A stretch of DNA of 8,007 nucleotides from an uncultured Fibrobacter sp. (lineage in GTDB: Bacteria; Fibrobacterota; Fibrobacteria; Fibrobacterales; Fibrobacteraceae), in the NCBI GenBank assembly GCA_934691725.1, contig CAKUTF010000064.1, positions 1 through 8,007 on the forward strand, given 5' to 3'. The notes beneath the pieces are model-generated. The model saw only the letters and a list, made by a program, of their open reading frames with translations, searched no databases and was not told the DNA's origin. Position 1 is the stretch's first letter, and the number at the start of each line of letters is the position of its first letter. A program made the position numbers and the translations under genes. Below are positions 5,961 through 8,007 of the stretch, in pieces.

Positions 5961-6679
5961 TTGAATACAGCTTTTCGGATGAAATCGCCGCGGCGGACCG
6001 ACCGATTATTCTGGAATCTTCGCTTTTTAAAAACTGGCTTTCGCGGACTGAAAAAAAATTCGTCATCTCGAAAATCCATTTTTCGTCGGTCGATTTTCGT
6101 TTCAACCGGCATGTTCCGCTGTTTGTCAAGCTCACGGCGACAGCGACGCTTCCTGACGGGAAGCCTGTGCACGGAATCGTCCTTGTGCGGGGGGATGCCG
6201 TCGGGGTTCTGGTCGTGCTCCGCGCGGAAGGAAAGCCTTATCTCTTGCTCGTTCGCCAGCCGCGCTTTGCCATTTCGGAACCGGAATCGCTTGAAATGCC
6301 AGCGGGAATCCTCGACTGGTCTTCGGATTTTCGAAAGGTCGCTCTCTCCGAACTGAAGGAAGAAGCGATGATCGATGCGAAGGACGAAGAGCTGATCGAT
6401 CTCACAGGCTTTTACACGGGAGGAACGCTGGACGGCCACGCCGGGAGCTGCGGGCTTCTGGACGAGCGCATTCGTCTGTATGCAATCGAAAGAACGGTAA
6501 CGCTCGACGAGTTGCATCGCCTGGACGGGCGGAATCAGGAATATACGAATGAAAACGAATGGATAAGGACCGTTGTGCTGCCGTATGAAGAAGCCGGGAA
6601 AATGTTTATCGACAGCAAGAACCTGGTCGCGATGTTCCTGTATGAACGTTACCTGGCATCGCAGGGCAGGCGCTTGTAA
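5957..6679 (+). CDS. NUDIX hydrolase, ADP-sugar diphosphatase-like, with variant NUDIX box
   Basis: The 240-residue product has a beta-rich N-terminal region (to about 80) and a NUDIX domain (about 80-230). The loop-helix signature lies at 117-139. Against the consensus G-x5-E-x7-R-E-U-x-E-E-x-G-U it keeps Gly117, Glu132, Glu135 and Glu136, but has Ser123 for Glu, Ser131 for Arg and Met138 for Gly. The metal-binding core E-L-K-E-E is intact, so activity is plausible. The MPAGILD entry, the DLTGFYTGG and CGLLDERIRLY stretches, and the C-terminal DSKNLVAMFLYERY helix resemble, from memory, the plant NUDX14 type of ADP-ribose/ADP-glucose diphosphatase. Such enzymes split nucleoside-diphosphate sugars into a nucleoside monophosphate and a sugar phosphate. 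The true substrate cannot be read from sequence. The start overlaps the pdxA stop (ATGA), so it is the last gene of the run. Its 3' end overlaps the convergent PHP gene by 74 bp. Confidence 0.83.
   Translation: MIEYSFSDEIAAADRPIILESSLFKNWLSRTEKKFVISKIHFSSVDFRFNRHVPLFVKLTATATLPDGKPVHGIVLVRGDAVGVLVVLRAEGKPYLLLVRQPRFAISEPESLEMPAGILDWSSDFRKVALSELKEEAMIDAKDEELIDLTGFYTGGTLDGHAGSCGLLDERIRLYAIERTVTLDELHRLDGRNQEYTNENEWIRTVVLPYEEAGKMFIDSKNLVAMFLYERYLASQGRRL
6606..6679. other. Tail-to-tail coding overlap of the NUDIX and PHP genes
   Basis: The NUDIX frame reads to its TAA ending at 6679 on the plus strand, while the PHP frame reads to its TAA at 6606-6608 on the minus strand. The shared 74 bp encode the conserved C-terminal helix of NUDIX and about the last 24 residues of the PHP protein. 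There is no room for a terminator between the two genes, so their transcripts must overlap at the 3' ends. Confidence 0.8.
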
Positions 6680-8007
6680 GCGCGAAACGTCCTGAAACCG
6701 TTTCCGCTTCGGCCCGGACATATCGAACGCCTTGAAGAGGAATCCGGCAGGTCGCTTCGAATCCGGAAATCCTTTCGGGTTGAATTTCGAGCGGGCATTC
6801 GTGCTCGTTCGAAGCGTATTGCCCGAAGACGGTGAAGCGTTTGAGTGCACCGAAATCCTCCGAGCTTTTAAAATGGAACAGGGCGTCTTTCCCGTCGCGT
6901 TCCCACCAGAGCGCGGGCCCGTCGGTGACGTATAGTTTTTTCCCTTTAAACGCGGTGATAGCGTTTTCGCCTTCGATGACGGTTCGGACATAGCCGAAGA
7001 TGTGCGAGCGGGACCGCTTGAGCCTTAGGAGGGGAATCTTCACGCCCGTATATTCGTTGAGGTCGCCGTGCGCATCGTTTCCGCCGAGCGGGAGCAAGAA
7101 GTTTCCCCGTTCGAGTTCCGAAATCCAGAATTCCCGTCCGAGTTCAAATCCCTTGTCGCGCGAACCGTTCCAGAATTCCAGCCCGAGAATCGGGTTTCCG
7201 CTTTCTTTCTGCAGGTCCGCCGCGTTCCAATCGCCCCGGTTGAAGATAAAACGTTCGACTTTTCCCATCGTTTCCTTGGGATGCGCCGCGAAGCAGGGAA
7301 GCCCGGTCTTTGAAACGATTTGCGAAACGGAAAGGGTCGGAATGTTCCTAAGCCAGTTGCGTCCGCAGTCGCCATCACCGGGGATGTATTCCGTGTGCCC
7401 GGGCAAAAGCAGGTGGACGTTTTTTCCTTGGACGTTTCCGGCGGAAATTTCTTCGCCCGCGATCATCCGCGGATAATTCGGCAATTCGGAAATTTCCTTT
7501 CGGAGCGCCTCGTAGCGGGCTTTGGCATCGGCGCGAACCATGTAGTCGTCTTTTTCGAAGGCGAAGTCGTAGGAATGGTCGGTGCAAAAGACGAAGTCTA
7601 ATCCGAGAGCCTTTGCCGCTTGCTGCAAGACCGATGGGGACGCTCCGAACTCGACCGGGTCCGCGGAATAATAAGTGTGCGCGTGGACATCGCCCGCGAT
7701 AAAGCCTTCCGGTTTGGGAATATTCTCTTTCAAGACGCGAATCTGGAGCGGCGTTTTTTTCAATCCGGTCAGGTTGAAGCGCCGGATGCTTTTTTTTCTT
7801 TTCCCGATGGAAATTTCGACCGAGGCTTCGACTCTATAGTTTCCGGGCGGGAGCTTTCCGCAATCGATAGGGACAAAGCAAAAAGGCTCTGCGACTTTTT
7901 TTTGAAGTTCCCGGATTTTTTCGAGGCGGAAGCCGGGAGCGGTAAACGTGGCGGAAAAGGATTCCAGGGTGACGGGAAAGCGGTTCGCTTCGCGGACGAC
8001 GATAAAT
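6606..8007 (-). CDS. PHP-domain metallohydrolase, CehA/McbA-like (5'-truncated by window edge)
   Basis: The frame is open from the TAA at 6606 to the right edge, giving 466 visible residues; the true start is outside. A TTG at 7763 is in frame but is not the start, because beta-rich coding sequence (LPPGNYRVEASVEISIG) continues 81 residues upstream of it and leads into KKTPLQIRV. Counting from that TTG, PHP metal-site motifs appear in order: DVHAHTYYS (25-33), CTDHSYD (60-66), GEEIS (103-107) with H117, AAHPKE (159-164), LEFWNG (195-200) and GGNDAHGD (227-234). The KLYVTDGPALWWE step at 276-288 is typical of CehA-type phosphoesterase-like enzymes. After it comes a beta-rich domain to about residue 365, so the layout is beta domain, PHP, beta domain. 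The family hydrolyses ester bonds using bound metals; the substrate here is unknown. The last 24 residues, rich in Gly, Ser and Cys, are encoded opposite the NUDIX gene and look non-conserved. Confidence 0.85.
   Translation of the reverse strand, partial: FIVVREANRFPVTLESFSATFTAPGFRLEKIRELQKKVAEPFCFVPIDCGKLPPGNYRVEASVEISIGKRKKSIRRFNLTGLKKTPLQIRVLKENIPKPEGFIAGDVHAHTYYSADPVEFGASPSVLQQAAKALGLDFVFCTDHSYDFAFEKDDYMVRADAKARYEALRKEISELPNYPRMIAGEEISAGNVQGKNVHLLLPGHTEYIPGDGDCGRNWLRNIPTLSVSQIVSKTGLPCFAAHPKETMGKVERFIFNRGDWNAADLQKESGNPILGLEFWNGSRDKGFELGREFWISELERGNFLLPLGGNDAHGDLNEYTGVKIPLLRLKRSRSHIFGYVRTVIEGENAITAFKGKKLYVTDGPALWWERDGKDALFHFKSSEDFGALKRFTVFGQYASNEHECPLEIQPERISGFEATCRIPLQGVRYVRAEAETVSGRFALTSACPAMPGNVHTGTSRPGSCCR

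Noticed and set aside
5858..6991. Long minus-strand open frame (377 codons) antisense to the NUDIX gene
   Set aside because: It is rich in Arg, Ser and Pro without any domain pattern, and it covers two strongly supported genes in other frames.
7761..7763. TTG as the start codon of the PHP gene
   Set aside because: The frame is open upstream to the window edge and encodes plausible beta strands, so the gene continues beyond the window.
1..8007. tRNA or rRNA genes, CRISPR arrays, insertion sequences or prophage genes
   Set aside because: No cloverleaf, no regularly spaced repeats with unique spacers, no transposase and no paired terminal repeats were seen; the single recombinase is of the housekeeping Xer type.

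Overview
The window looks like chromosomal DNA of a Gram-negative, envelope-rich bacterium, most likely from the Fibrobacter lineage or a near relative. The reasons are indirect: a PorV/UPF0164-type outer-membrane barrel, a tail-anchored STAS protein, a predicted lipoprotein, few Shine-Dalgarno sites at the transcription-unit starts, and TA-rich boxes set almost directly against start codons. The lineage call is inference. No plasmid, phage or insertion-sequence signature is visible.

Layout. Positions 1-150 are intergenic and hold a degenerate tandem array of 7-bp units (CTAAGYT). A complete XerC/XerD-type tyrosine recombinase lies on the minus strand (151-1047). Across a 61-bp divergent spacer starts a plus-strand run of six tightly packed genes: a PorV-like outer-membrane barrel (1109-2266); a cytoplasmic STAS domain with a C-terminal membrane anchor (2282-2887); an inner-membrane-anchored protein whose periplasmic C-terminus resembles an M23/LytM domain stripped of its zinc ligands (2887-3825); a cysteine-rich predicted lipoprotein (3827-4942); a PdxA-family dehydrogenase (4935-5960); and a NUDIX hydrolase with a variant NUDIX box (5957-6679). 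The last five are joined by overlaps of 1, 8 and 4 nt and a gap of 1 nt, so they are probably co-transcribed and translationally coupled. A CehA-like PHP metallohydrolase then runs on the minus strand from the right edge of the window (6606-8007, 5'-truncated) and overlaps the NUDIX gene tail to tail by 74 bp.

How they may work together. The first four plus-strand products would sit in the outer membrane, cytoplasm/inner membrane, inner membrane/periplasm and (probably) outer-membrane lipoprotein layer, so this is a candidate trans-envelope module that I do not recognise as a described system. PdxA (vitamin B6 synthesis) and the NUDIX enzyme look like metabolic genes sharing the transcript. 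The Xer recombinase is ordinary in its catalytic residues; I found no dif-like site in the window.
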